DNA of 64,000 nt from positions 1,302,001 through 1,366,000 of the forward strand of contig JBBCBC010000043.1 in the NCBI GenBank assembly GCA_037126765.1. Direction: 5' to 3'. The DNA comes from Stenogyne calaminthoides. Its lineage: Eukaryota; Streptophyta; Magnoliopsida; Lamiales; Lamiaceae. Below the pieces are notes generated by a model. It had not been told where the DNA came from. It was given only the letters and a program-made list of their open reading frames with translations, and did no database searches. This document shows, in pieces, positions 10,735 to 23,871 of the stretch. Made by a program: the position numbers and the translations under genes. Positions within the stretch are counted from its first letter, which is position 1. Every line of letters begins with the position of its first letter.

Positions 10735-12520
10735 GATGGGTTTGCAAATATCCATGGATCTTCCTTCGATTCAACTTTGATCATAAATATGTAACCTAAA
10801 ACCCAGAGCACGATGTACAACAGAGGAACCCAAGGAAGACAAGCAACGAGGCTCATGATGCTTCCAACGCAAAACGAAACTCAGTCACCCACGGAATGTT
10901 CTTCCCAAAACGGACCCCATAGTAAGTTCCCAATTCTCCAAGCAGCTGATAAACCCTATCATCAAATTGTAAATGAGCTCCGTTTATCATCTTTGGAAAT
11001 TTTTATGAACTCAAATAAGCACGTTCTACGTTCTGTATTATTATTATTATAGCAGCAGTAAGATGAACTAAACATAACTAGCTACAATGGATTAAAAACG
11101 ACAAAGGATGGTGGCATCCAATAATTTTGAAACACCGGTTATGCAATTATAAAAGGAAGACGAAGATGACCTTAAATCGAGTTCCTTGCTATCCCCTTCC
11201 TTCCTCCTTAAATACAACACAGATAAAACTCTCTTACTAAATCAATTTAATTCCGCGTTTTGGTTCTGTTAAAACAACTAGAATATCATACTCTATTGTC
11301 AATTAGCTTATATAAAGTGTACATAATTTTCACCAATAATATGAAAATCATTCACACCCTCCTAGCTTTCTGGAGAACCAAATGTCTTATGAACAAGTTC
11401 TATGTGAGGTTGTCAAATGTCATATGTAGAGATATCATTATTAAGGCAAAACAAGCACATCATTACTATACATCTACCAAAAATAAACATCCCACATGGT
11501 AGTTCACTGAAAATCGTGGATAGTAAATACACAGTGAACTTCTCATGTGGTTAGAGCACCACTACCTATAACGTGAGGTTGTTGGTTCGAGTCACCATTT
11601 GCCAGATCAATCAAAAAAAAAAGTAAATACACAGTGAACAATAACTTACCTTTACTATTCAAAATCAATTACTCCCTCTATCTCATTTTATTTGCCTTTT
11701 TCTAAGGAAGAATTGTTGTTCCAAAAATAATCTAGGAGTATTTATTTTTGTGATAATATGCATTATATAACTATGTAGATAAACAAAAGGAAAAAAATGA
11801 CACCCTACGCATATCTTTATTGCTACTTAAGGGCTGTTTTCAACTCATTTTCTAACCCCTTAGAATAGTAGAAGCACTTAATTTTTTAAGAAGTTGGCCT
11901 TACCAACTTTAAAAATAAGTGATTTTCACTATTGGTAAAGACACAACTTTTTTCAAAATAGAAGTAATTCTAGTGTTGAAATAGAGTTTGAAAACACTAC
12001 CTTAATCACTTTCTTAATTCATTGCGAACTTGCAAATCTTGAAAATAAAAACCAACTCAAACGACAAAATCACCCAATTTCATTGTTCCCAATCTCAAAC
12101 CAAACATCAAAAACATCCACAACACCAAGAACAAGGCACCAAATTATAAAAATTAAAAAAATCACAACTTTTCACCTTATGAGCAAACAAAATGCAAGAA
12201 AGTTCATCAATCACATTACACATCCATATTTTCAGAAACCCATAAAAAATAAAGCAATAGAAGTGGGATTCAAACCTGAAATTGAGAAACTGGCCAGAAA
12301 AGAAGAGCAACCAGAAGTAGAAAGGCGGCGGCCAATAAAGCGTTGAAACGGAGAATAACGATATGAACTGAAGAATCTTTAGAAAATGCGACACCAACGC
12401 CATGATTTTGCAAGGATCGCGCCCTCGCCCACACAGATTTACCCATGATTGCGGATTGTTCCAAAGATAGTAGTAAAATGGGAATGGTGAGATTACTCCT
12501 AAACATGCTACAATCCCCAT
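10735..12520 (-). CDS. PLMT: Phospholipid N-methyltransferase (PLMT), two exons, exon 2 damaged
   Basis: The product resembles plant phosphatidyl-N-methylethanolamine N-methyltransferase. That enzyme uses S-adenosylmethionine to methylate phosphatidyl-monomethyl- and -dimethylethanolamine to phosphatidylcholine in the ER membrane. Exon 1 (12520-12276, 81 codons plus 2 nt) starts MGIVACLGV, contains FPFYYYLW, WVNLCGRGRDP and WPPPFYFW, and ends at a GT donor. The first hydrophobic segments are clear. Exon 2 begins after an AG at 10955 and reads VYQLLGELGTYYGVRFGKN then IPWVTEF. A gap of about 28 nt then removes the FGVI...PQY stretch and shifts the frame. Downstream pieces VGSIMS, LPWVP and VESKEDP remain in another frame, and the usual stop is lost. 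The piece missing here survives in the other copy near 7.34 kb. The true gene is probably intact (about 164 residues in Arabidopsis) and misrepresented here, or this is a recent pseudogene. The low end is approximate. Confidence 0.75.
11540..11621 (+). mobile_element. Short tRNA-derived SINE in the PLMT intron
   Basis: An A-box-like TGTGGTTAGAGCACC and a B-box GGTTCGAGTCACC are followed by an A-rich tail. The 18-bp direct repeat AGTAAATACACAGTGAAC flanks it at 11522-11539 and 11622-11639, as expected for L1-type target-primed insertion. At about 82 bp it is close to a tRNA head alone. The scrambled copy at 8.0-8.3 kb retains only the tail and right flank. Confidence 0.7.
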
Positions 12521-12660
12521 TAATTTTGACGTAGATTCAGTGGGGAGAATTTGGTTGTAATTGTCAATTGGTGTTTTAGGAGTTTATTCGGGCCTAGGGC
12601 TAAATCTTGTTTTGGGTCGGGTGATTTGGATCCGAGTATCCTATTTTTATTTCAAACCTT

Positions 12661-14689
12661 TTTTTTAATAAGATGATTTGTAAAATGTGTATATATATAT
12701 TAAACTAGTATTTCACTCCAATATTATGTAATAAATCATGAATTTATCCAACCTAATTTAAAAAATATTTTTTAATTCAAATATCGGTTTTTATTCTCAG
12801 GTCACATAAAATTCTCTTTTAATATAATAATCCTATATATAATTTATTTTTCTTATTTGTGTATATTAATATTAGATTGTCAATTCATTATATATAAAAT
12901 AAGGTTTAATGTGCTGAAACTTTAATTAGATATTACATCTTTAAAAAATGATATGTAATATTTGTCAACATCAATAGTGTTGTTAGCTTATAATAAGACA
13001 TTTTATGATATAATAGAATATATATATATAATCAAATAAATTGAATATTTGAAGAAAAAAAGAAAAGTGAAGATTAATTAAAAAAAAAAAACTATTTGTC
13101 TTAAATCTATTTAAACAAAATTCATCTGAAAATTAATTATTTAATGAAATAGATATCAAAATATCTATTACTACATTGGTCAAATAATACTATGTCATGA
13201 GAAAAACAACTATAAAACAAATGAAATTAAAAAAAGATATCATGAAAACAACAATTATGAAACCAGTGAAATAAAAAAAAGATGCACTATTTCAAACTTA
13301 TTGGGTTGATTAAAAAAAATTATATTGAAATGTTTCCCAATTTAATAATTTATCATATCAATTTTTTAAAATTATAATTTATTTATTTAATTTTATACAA
13401 AGTAATTAAATAAGACCACTAAAAAAATTAATTCAACACATTCGAATTAAATAGTGATTTAGTTAATTAATGTGAAGGGAGAGAAATGAGAGTGAAAAAT
13501 TAGTGAAAGTGAAGAGAGAGAAGAGAGGGAGTCCTAGAAAAATGGGAGTAAAAATGAGAGAGAAAGGGACGGAGATAATGAGCGGAAACAGGTTTTACAG
13601 GAGGCTAACATGTTTTTATATATTTATAGATTTGATTAATAACATTATTTAGGACACTGGCAGGTCTTTTGAATAAGGGTTATAATTATTTAATTTTTTA
13701 GTAAGTCAATATATATGTTTTTTTTATAGGTTAGAAAATGACCTTTTTTTATTAAATAGGTTAGAAAATTTTTTAAAAGTCTATATAAGATATATTTTTT
13801 TACAACTTTTTTAAGGCTAATATTCATTATCAAAAATTCAAAATTACACCTATAAAAATTTTAAGTGTATAAATAACAACACTAAGTGTTTCATCAAATC
13901 ATTAAAAAATATAACAAAATCATTATAAAAGTGAACAGTTATTAAAATAATTAAATCATTATAAAATTATTTAAATCAGTATAAAATTATTTAAAGCATT
14001 ACGTTATTTGTATTTGCATGTTAGATATATACTACTAGTAGTTATTAGTATTAAATGTTATCTATTTTATTAATATTATTTATAATTATATATATAGTTT
14101 AAATAGGTCGGCCTATTGGATTTAAAAGACCTACAAAAAAACTGAAGTCTGACCTATTTAAGTAAATTTGCTTTTAAAAATGTCTGAGCCTCGCTTGTTT
14201 ATTAAACGAGTCAAGCTGAGCTAAGCTTTAGTAGGTTGGACCGTAGGCCCCTGTCGGGTCGCCTGGTCTATTCCCACCCCTACCTGTGAACAAGTTTCAT
14301 AATATGAAATTTATTTTATTACACTTATAAATTAATAGGGTAAATAATTAAATTTAGCATATATTTTTTATTTTTCTTCAATTTTAGTTCATATTTTTTT
14401 ATCTCTCCAAATTTAGCATATATTTTTAATTAGTATTTAAAAATACCCCCAGTTATTATTTTTGACAAAGTTTGTCTGATATTGTCGCCGAAATTCACCT
14501 ATCTTGCTGAGCATAAATATCAAAATAAAAAAAAATAAAAAATATTACTGTCTAGGGATATAAAACGTCCCGGGTCACTATTTTCTAATTTTAAGTTGTG
14601 ATATTTTTTATTTTAATATTTACATCAGCAAGACAAGTTAACTCCGACAATCACTTTAGACGAACCTTGTCGAAAATGGTGATCCGAGA
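12661..14689. other. AT-rich intergenic region, no gene seen
   Basis: No coding frame of interest was found. A segment at about 14105-14282 with GACCTATTTAAG-like runs, ending TCTATTCCCACCCCTAC, resembles one end of a hAT-type element. The partner end was not found. Confidence 0.55.
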
Positions 14690-14691
14690 TA

Positions 14692-14951
14692 CTCCCTCCG
14701 TCCCACTATGTTTGTCTCATTTCTTTTTGTTGAATGGTTTAATAAATAATATTAAAATAATAGATAGTGAGTTTTTATAATATTTAATTGATGAAAAGTG
14801 AAGGTATGTGGGGTAGTTGGGATGAAAAGTGAGGGAAATAATATTAAAATAATAGATAGTGGAGTGTTACTTTTTCCTTTTATGGACTGAGACAAACATA
14901 GCGGGACGCCCATAAAAGGAAAGTGGGACAAACATAGCGGGACGGAGGGAG
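14692..14951. mobile_element. Stowaway (Tc1/mariner) MITE
   Basis: TA target duplications lie at 14690-14691 and 14952-14953. The inverted ends are CTCCCTCCGTCCCACTATGT and, on the right, ACATAGCGGGACGGAGGGAG, so they pair almost perfectly over more than 25 bp. The interior is non-coding with a short direct repeat (AATAATATTAAAATAATAGA, twice). A further ACATAGCGGGACG copy lies just inside the right end. Confidence 0.95.
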
Positions 14952-14953
14952 TA

Positions 14954-17779
14954 TTTTTAAGTATTAAGTGAAAATATGTGTTACATTTGGAGAGTGAAAT
15001 AAATATATGCTGAAATTAATGGAAAATTAAAAATATGTGCTAGATTATTTGATCAAATTAATACCATAATACTTATCAACTAATATCATTACACTATGAA
15101 CTAATATCATATCATTAAATGTTATTGATATTAGTTTATATGAATAATAATCTCACTTTATAGGTGTAATATATCACTTTCATACTATTAAGTATTAACA
15201 AGTTTCACAAGGAAAATTGTGCTTCTAAAATTACTTATTTTCAAAGTCATCTCTTAACGCTTTTTTAAAAAAATGACTTTAGAAGCTTTTTTTTTTTTAA
15301 TTTCTTCTAATGAAAATCATTTTCAATTGAATTTTTTTTTTAAAAACATACTATTATAGTATGTCAAACTTTCAATAGTTGGGCCTTATTAATAGGGCCC
15401 AAGGAATTAGGCTGTTGTGATTCTTGTGTGATTTCAATAACAATACAAGTATGCCTCGTTTAATATGTCTCATTGAATTAGGCCCAGATAAAACCAATTC
15501 AAGTTCTCTAGAAATAACTGGGTTTAACATTGCAATAACTTTTTTTATTTATACCAAATTTCTTGTTTACTGATTTCTTTTTTGGTAGAAAATCTAATAG
15601 ATGTAAACTGTAAAGAGATAAATCTCATTTAATCATTTATTATTGGTTGATGGTATTCTAATTAATATTCTATGTCTAAATCCATTCTCGAAAGCTAAAC
15701 ACATGTATATGGAACTGTCATCATAAATATATAATATGAGCTATTTTTCCTTTTATAGTTTTGGCGTCATTCATTTATGGTCGTTGATCATTTTTGCTGG
15801 ATTAATCTTAATTGTCTATTTTCTTCCATCAATCACTCATTTTTAATTTTTACCATTTTATTACCATTTTGGTTTTTGGTGGGAATCTTTGTTGTCCGTC
15901 GATCTATGAATTTGTTTGATCTGAGCCGTTGGAATGTTCAACATAAATTCCACACCATAATTCTTGTCCATCACCTTAAATTGCATTTAATTACTGTTAT
16001 AACCTTCAAACTCTATAAATACTCCCACTTATAATCCTCAATTTCATATTCTCATTGCTTTGGTTGCATTTCTTTGGAATAGCTACAAAGATATGTTTTA
16101 TATTCACAATATAGATAGATTCTTATGATTTACTTGGTGTAATGATTTCGTGTTTTATGTTTTCATTTTTTTCTGATAGGATCTTTGTAATGTATAAATT
16201 TACTATTTAGTTTAATTTGTAAGGATGTAAATTCCATTCTACAAGATTCTTTCATTATGTTCTATATAAATTTTGTATCGCGAATATTGTTTTTTCTTGA
16301 TTTTTGTCACGTCTTTTTTCATTGATCGCCTACACTTAGATATTCTCCCCTATCTCTTTTCTTCATTTCAACAACACATCAAGAGTATATAAAATCACAT
16401 GTTATGTGTATTATTTTACGTGTATCATTTATTTGTAAATGAATTATTACCTATATTTTGGTTTCATGAACATTATACCATAATTGCATGCATATAATTT
16501 AATATAATTTTGTAAAAAACCAAGGAGTACCTTTACGTGTAACCGACTAATATTGTTCCGTTAAACAACTAAAAATCTTCGTACTATTCAATTAATACTC
16601 TTCAGCGTAATCAAGTAATACCTTTCATAAGTATTATCTTTTAGTAAATGCAACTAATACCTTTTAATGAAAATAAGTAACATCCTTCTAATCATAATTG
16701 CATGCATATAATTTTATATTTATGATGTTTTTTATATTTTTTGGTAGATTTACCGCGTTATTTCTTTATTTTAATGAATTACGTAATTAATGTGTAAATT
16801 TAATAATAGTACTTAATTAATTATAATATAACGAATTACGTAATCAATGAAATATAACATAATTATAATAATGATACTTAATTAATTACGAATTAATGTG
16901 TAAATTTCAATTTCATCTTTTAAATTTAATTTAAAGTACATATTCCATAATCTAGATATTTAAATTTTTTGTAAACTTTTTTTTCGACCAATTTTTTTTT
17001 ATACTTCAAATTTCAATTTTATGATCTTAATAAATCAATTATAAAAATTAAAATTATATCATAAATTAAAAAATATTCTCTATATCATGTATAAAATCAT
17101 GATCATAGAAATTAATTTATCATGTAATTCCGTAGTGATTAATTCATATTTTTTTATTTTTTAAACGGTTGCACGTTTCCTCATTTTTCTTTTTATTTAA
17201 TATATATTTTTTATGCCAAATATAAATGCACACCCCTAATCATCTTAAATATTTGTCTATTTTAATTAATTAATACCAAACTTTCATTGGAAATAATTGT
17301 GTCATTTTATTACTGCATAATTATGGTGATTGGTTGCAACAAATAATTGATCCAATCAAACTCCAACCAAATTGATTATGTGGAGCAAAAACTTTATTCT
17401 AATTAAATCAATAATAAAATTTATTATTCAATATGATTTTAGAAATCAATAGATCATAGATTATTACTGCATAATTATCGTGATTGGTTGCAACAATAAA
17501 TTGATCCTGTCAAACTCCAACCAAATTGATCATAAAAGGCATATGTTGAATTTTGGAATGTTTTCTTTCCTTATGTAGATCAATTTTGGCTGAATTCGTC
17601 CACAATTAGTCCACAATTTTGGCTGAAATTTCCTTTTGGCTGAATTTGTCCACAATTAGTGTTCCTCAATTTGAATTTTGACCAAAAAAATTTCCCTATT
17701 TAAAAAAAATCTCAAATTAAATCTCAAATTCAGAAGGCTACCTACTCTAATTTTAAAAAAGATCAACTCAATGGGTCGT
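14954..17779. other. AT-rich intergenic region with a local duplication
   Basis: No gene is supported. The stretch contains a direct repeat of about 70 bp (17310-17385 and about 17461-17530) sharing ATTACTGCATAATTAT and GATTGGTTGCAACAA, and short GGCTGAATT...CCACAATTAG repeats at 17588-17660. A weak foldback lies near 15220-15305. Confidence 0.6.
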
Positions 17780-17784
17780 ATTAT

Positions 17785-19621
17785 TGTTGGGGAATTAATT
17801 GTTCGGATCTATTCCGGTAGAATATTTAAATATAAATTTAATTCTAACAATTATTACTAGCATGAATTAATCATATATTAATTCAAATAATAATTCAACA
17901 ACCAATCATGCATACAATTAGTTCACGTAAATCCAACGCATGCGAAATTACTACGAGTTTACGTAAACTAACCTCTCGGAGTGACAACCGTTGAGAAGAT
18001 AATCCCGTTCACACGAACACACCAAAAGGTCTTCTCAAGTATTCCCTTGCCCTTGTTCAACAATCCGGTGGAAGGAACTCGCGAACAATTTAACAATGAG
18101 GAAAAATAAAAATATGTTGCACCACTTTGTGGATTTCTAATTTTTCCAACACATGAAATTTCACTTGGGGATGAAATAATCATCCCCTATTTATAGGCAA
18201 GGGGTGGTCGAAATTTTGGGTGGAAAAAATAAGATGGGAAAATCTTTTCTTGATCTTCAAGAAACCTTGAATATATCCAATATATTCTTTTCTCCATAAT
18301 TAAATATTTCCACAAAAATCTCACCTCCTAATATTATGGAATTTTCGAAAATAATAAGGAGTGGAATCCAAGATTTAGATTTTCTTAAATTTATGAGATA
18401 TTTTTGTATTTCAAGAATACATATCTTCCATTCAATCTTTTCAAGAAAATCAAGAAAATCTTTCCTTCCTTATTTTCTTCTTGATTTTCGAAAAACTGCT
18501 TAATAAATAACTAAGTGGGAGATTTCTTGAATTAATGAGATAATCTTGTATTCCAAGAATACTTATCTTCATTCCATAACAAAATTCAAAGAAAATCTTT
18601 CTCCCTCTTTTATTTATTGTTTTCGAAAATTTAGGAAAAATTAGACAACAATATTTTATTTAATTTTAAACACCTTTTCCAGTTAATGGACATTATGTTT
18701 GGGCTACTTGAGGGGCCTTTAGGAGAATTAAGATTGGACTTTCTAATGGACTTTGAATTTTCAATATTGAGCCACAATATTATTCAAGCCTATAAATATT
18801 AATTAATCCCACTACATAATTAATATTGCACTATCCATCTCAACCCATATTACTGTTAATATGGCTCCCGGTTATTATTTCCCGTGTTTAAGATTATCTA
18901 GTCCATTAATTAATTCAAGCCACTGAAACAACTTTCCATTAATTAATATCTTTTGTCCTTGGTCAAGGAACGGTTCAACATTATTATCCATACCTGAAAT
19001 AAATTCCACTTGCAAGATTTAGTATGATAAATCTTATGAACCTCCCAAGGGGGCAAATCAAACGAGCGTACTCGCACACGATTCTTCGTATTAAATCTTA
19101 GCAATTGCATGTGACCAGTAATATTGCCCAAGATATAAAATATTGAATCTCATTGATTCTCTACCCGTCATAAGTCAAAGCAATAATTACTAACCACACA
19201 CGATCCTATTTAAGGGACGAAGATTAAGAAATAACGAACCACTGAGGTCTAATTCTTCCTGGTTTAGTGCTGAAGAATTTATCCTCCCTCAGGGTCTGCT
19301 CAAAGGCACCACCATGCACTAGTGTAATCTTTTGGTCAAGACAAGCCAATCTGAGCCTTACACTTCAACCTTTCACGATGGATTGTTCATTTCCATCTAG
19401 ATCGTGAACCGCGTACTTTTAGTTACAAGGGACTGTTAATTTAATCTTCTGTGATCTGGTATCACTAAATTAACTACAATGTAACACGTACTGATTATTG
19501 AACAATTATGCAATAAATATATGTAACATTCAATGATATTTAAAGCATTAGTGATAAATAAGACAGAAAATTCAGTTTGGTTATACAAAGTAAAAGCATA
19601 CTTTCCAGTATAACCCCAACA
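17785..19621 (-). mobile_element. Solo LTR, about 1.84 kb
   Basis: Termini are the perfect inverted pair TGTTGGGG and CCCCAACA. The 5-bp target duplication ATTAT lies at 17780-17784 and 19622-19626. No internal coding region, primer site or second LTR is present, so this is a solo LTR left by recombination. A minus-strand TATAAATAGGGG at about 18184-18195 marks a candidate LTR promoter and gives the orientation. Parts of its sequence (a GCGAAATTA run, then GAGTTTACGTAAAC) resemble the LTR at 22295-23871, suggesting related families. Confidence 0.85.
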
Positions 19622-20100
19622 ATTATGTGTTATTAACCTTACAAATGTTATTACTGTTCCATTCAAATTGTGGAAAACCCTGTGAGAAAAAATTATAATA
19701 TTAAATCTTTCAAGTAATTTACACTGTTGATTCTTTAAGTCTGACAATTACTTATTATTCAATATATATTAGTTATATGCATGTGAATTATTACTATTCT
19801 TTATGATTCTGATCATATTTCATGCATTACTTTAACTATATTTATTTGTTTGGATTCTGCATTCGAATTTAGTAGATATAATTAATAAAATGAGTTTAAT
19901 TAATATTCTCATACTTAAAGTCTAACTTTTTGTATCTTTTTTCATCAGTTGTTGCGAATAGGATAATGAGTGAAAATGAAGGTAATTTATATAACATTAT
20001 TGTTAATAATGTTTATTATTCCATTAGATATGTGTTTTTTTTTAAGTATAAAATATGTGTTCATTTTTAGTATCATGTTATAATTTACATATCAAATCCA

Positions 20101-20538
20101 GGTGGCTATATTACAATTGATCTTAAAGGGCTCGGACAGATGCGGTATATATTTTGTAATGGAACTTTTTACAATGAATTTTATCTTGATTATCTTGGTT
20201 CTAAGAATTAGAATAAAAGGGCTCGGACAGATGCGGTATACTATTTTGTTTTTGTGGTGGAACGTTTTACAATGATATATTATAGCGTAACTTTTTACAA
20301 TGAATTTTTATTTTTGCAGAATATTCCTATAGACATTACTCCTCAAAAAAATTATACTATAACAGATTATTCTGGACGGTCGTGGCATGTGAAATATGTA
20401 TGGAAAAGTACACATGGTAAACATCTATATGGGGAAGATTGGGACCGTCTCATAGATTTTTATAAATCGAAAATTGGTGATAGGATCTATTTATCATTTT
20501 TCCGCTGTGAATATATTGATCTATTGATTCGATTCTAA
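20101..20538 (+). pseudogene. B3-like DNA-binding domain fragment
   Basis: The exon-like segment after an AG at 20319 encodes NIPIDITPQ, then DYSGRSWHVKYV, HGKHLYGEDWDRLIDFY and IGDRIYLSFF. This follows the order of a plant B3 domain (strand, GR.W.VK, GW..F, GD...F). Upstream, 20101-20209 encodes GYITIDLKGLGQMRY and FYNEFYLDYLGSKN, then a stop. The phrase GGGCTCGGACAGATGCGGTAT is repeated at 20129 and 20219, implying a local duplication. The fragment sits just left of helicase remnants, so it could be a gene piece carried by a Helitron. It could also be a small decayed B3/REM-like gene. No complete reading frame is visible. Confidence 0.45.
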
Positions 20539-20814
20539 CAAGAATGGTGGTCTACGTCAAGTTCGGTATAACGTTGAATGTTGTACTTATAAACGTATGT
20601 TTTATATTTTTTTTTTGTTATTTTCAACTTATATATTTACAAGAACGTTTTTTAACTTGGAATTCTTAATGATATTGCAGTCTTTTTCCGAAGTGTTGAT
20701 TATGTGCCAGAATTTTTTGCTGGCTTTGAAAGAAAAATAGTAAGTTTTATTATTTAACATTATAATATAATATTTAGATTTTAACCAATATTAAATTTAC
20801 CAGATTAGTATTTA

Positions 20815-22131
20815 TTGGATTTAATTATGTGTACATGTATTTGTAGTCTAATATGAACTATTTTCTATTTGGCTCAAGTGTATACCTCAGCGTTGGGGCA
20901 AAGCCTTTGGTATTTTACTTCGTGAAAGTTGTCTATTCAAAACGTCCACCGGAAGAGTAGTCTATGGTCGGTGCTTCAAAGACGGTGAACAATGGGTACT
21001 AACATGAAATTGAGAGTATTTTTAAAAAAAATTAGAGAAGTTTTGTGTTGACTCGCTGAACTTTTGATTAAGTGCAAGCTCATAATATGGGATGAAGCTC
21101 CAATGATTCACATACATTGTATTGAAGCACTAGATACATCATTGAGAGATATCATGCAGCTGTGTGATCCATCACGCTCTAAAATACCATTTAGTGGAAA
21201 GACAATTTTTTTAGGGGAGATTTTCGACAGATATTGCATGTCATTCCAAAAGGAAAGAGATAGGACATTGTACATGCCACTATCAATTCATCTGATTTGT
21301 GGAACGCGTGCACTGTTTTGATGTTGACAAGAAACATGAGGTTGATGCAATTCGATTCGGTTCAAGGGATGAACAAAATGATATTATTTTCAGAATGGAT
21401 TGAACCAGTTGGTGATGGAAGTATAGGGACAAGAACTGATTATGTGTACATGTATTTGTAGTTTAATTATGTGTACATGTATTTGTAGTCTAATTAGTAG
21501 TTATTGGATTTAATTATGTGTACATGTATTTGTAGTCTAATATGAACTATTTTCTATTTGGCTCAAGTGTATACCTCAGCTTTGGGGCAAAGCCTTTGGT
21601 ATTTTACTTCGTGAAAGTTGTATATTCAAAACGTCCACCGGAAGAGTAGTCTATGGTCAGTGCTTCAAAGACGGTGAATAATGGGTACTAACATGAAATT
21701 GAGAGTATTTTTAAAAAAAATTAGACAAGTTTTGTGTTGACTCGCTGAACTTTTGATTAAGTGCAAACTCATAATATGAGATGAAGCTCCAATGATTCAC
21801 AGACATTGTATTGAAGCACTAGACACGTCATTGAGAGATATCATGCAGCTGTGTGATCCATCACGCTCTGAAATACCATTTAGTGGAATGACAATTATTT
21901 TTAGGGGAGATCTTCAACAGATATTGGATGTCATTCCAAAAGGAAAGAGATAGGACATTGTACATGCCACTATCAATTCATCTGATTTGTGGAAAACATG
22001 CACTGTTTTGATGTTGACAAGAAACATGCGGTTGATGCAATTCAATTCGGTTCAAGGGATGAACAAAATGATATTATTTTCGGAATGGATTGAATCAGTT
22101 GGTGATGGAAGTATAGGGACAAGAACTGATT
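20815..22131 (+). repeat. Tandem duplication (about 690-bp period) of helicase sequence
   Basis: About 625 bp starting TTGGATTTAATTATGTGTAC at 20815 recurs from about 21508 with only scattered differences. Each copy covers the same helicase motifs, starting with KCKLIIWDEAPM-like coding and ending ACAAGAACTGATT. The junction holds short repeats of ATGTGTACATGTATTTGTAG. Confidence 0.85.
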
Positions 22132-22294
22132 AAGGTTCTGATGTTATCATCCTCGGTGATATTTTGTTAAAATGTGGTGATGATCCAATTGCTTCTATAG
22201 TTGATTATATTTATCCTGATTTTAAATGGAGGATGTACGATCACGAATTTTTACAGGACAGAGCTATCCTTGCCCCGACACTTGATGTCGTTAA

Positions 22295-23871
22295 TGTTGG
22301 AATTTAGAGGCACGTAATACATGCGCAGCGAAAATTAAAGTTCACCAACAACGAACAGTTAATTGCATAATTAAATACGAGTAAACGTAAACAGAATTCT
22401 TACAGCAATTCATACACGAATTCCTCCACTATGGTATCCACGTAACAGTCGTTTACTAATCTGCACAGATCTGCCAGCGTTGAATCCCCGAGATGAATTT
22501 GCTAGGAAAATTCTAACCTAGAGATTTTATGGAGAAAAATATAAACTCACGTAGTATGAATTCCCAAGAGCTCATATATATAGGAGAGGCCAACTTACAT
22601 CTTAAGCTAACCTTTATTAGGAAAAATCCCTAATAAAATAAATCTCTTAGATTTATTTTCCACATATAAATCTCTACGGATTTAAATCTCATATATGACA
22701 AATCTCTACGATTTATTTCCATATATATTAAATCCTATAATAATATTCCAAATATTATTATTGGGAATTCTTATTTAATTAAATATTAATAATAATTAAT
22801 TCCAAATTAATCTATTATTAATTACTTCTCCATAAATTAAATATTAAATCTAATTTAACATTTAATCAACCAACTTTAATTAGCAAACAACCATTACTTG
22901 TTGTGTGACCCATATGCCCTCATATATCGAGCGATTAGTCAAACTAACGATCTTAATTGAACCCTAGACAATAAATAAGACATTCTCAATATATGAGGTG
23001 CGTTGCGAGGAAATGTGCAACTACCTGTAACTAAAACATGGGCTATTACGATTTCCTCCTTTCATTCGCGAATACTCGATTAAGCCTTGAATGTGATGAA
23101 GTGTCTATTAAAATAACTTAATCAATTTATCTATAATCATTAATTGATCACTTATGTCACACTTGGCCACAAAGTCCAAGTTGACGTGCATTGACCAATG
23201 ACTTTGATCCAATTATGATGAGAAGATGAGTATTCTCTCTAAATCCACATTGAGGAATGAATCCTTTTCTTGGCTCAACTACCACGCACATGCACTTCGT
23301 GATGAACCCAATCCAAGTCATATCTACCCATGGTTAGGATGCAAGCGTCGGTCATGGTCAAAGTTCATCATCTAACACATGTCGTGCGTATTGATCTCAA
23401 GTCAAAGGAGTATCGCATCGCTCCCACTAACCGAGACACCCGTAGACACATATAGTGGAACTACATCAAACGGTTTCTCTGATGGTTATACCAATACCCT
23501 CTAAGGTATTTGTGTATCCATCATGAGATACTTAGTATCTCGTAGTAAGTGAGATCTTACTACACTCTCAAAGAGTATGATGCAGATCGCACACCAATCT
23601 CCATTGTATCATCAATATCTCATTCTTGATGATCCTCAATTGGGGCCATTTGAGAATCATGCTTAGGTCATCTGAGTTCTCACACACTCAATGACAGCAG
23701 TGACTCAAGGGAACACAAATAAGAACAAATGCAAACAATCAAACATAATATTCTAATAGGTGCAACGCCATATATTTAATATTAAATAAACAATAATATT
23801 AAATCAATACTAAATATTATCTAAGCATTATGTCCTTACAATGGATTGTCTCTAGGACACTAACACTAACA
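22295..23871 (-). mobile_element. Solo LTR inserted in the helicase, about 1.58 kb
   Basis: It starts TGTTGGAATT and ends CACTAACACTAACA, flanked by the 5-bp duplication GTTAA at 22290-22294 and 23872-23876. Without the insert and one target copy, the helicase frame runs straight through from TLDVV to KSINDYM, which confirms the boundaries. A minus-strand TATATATGAG near 22572-22580 suggests right-to-left orientation. There is no internal coding region. Confidence 0.9.
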
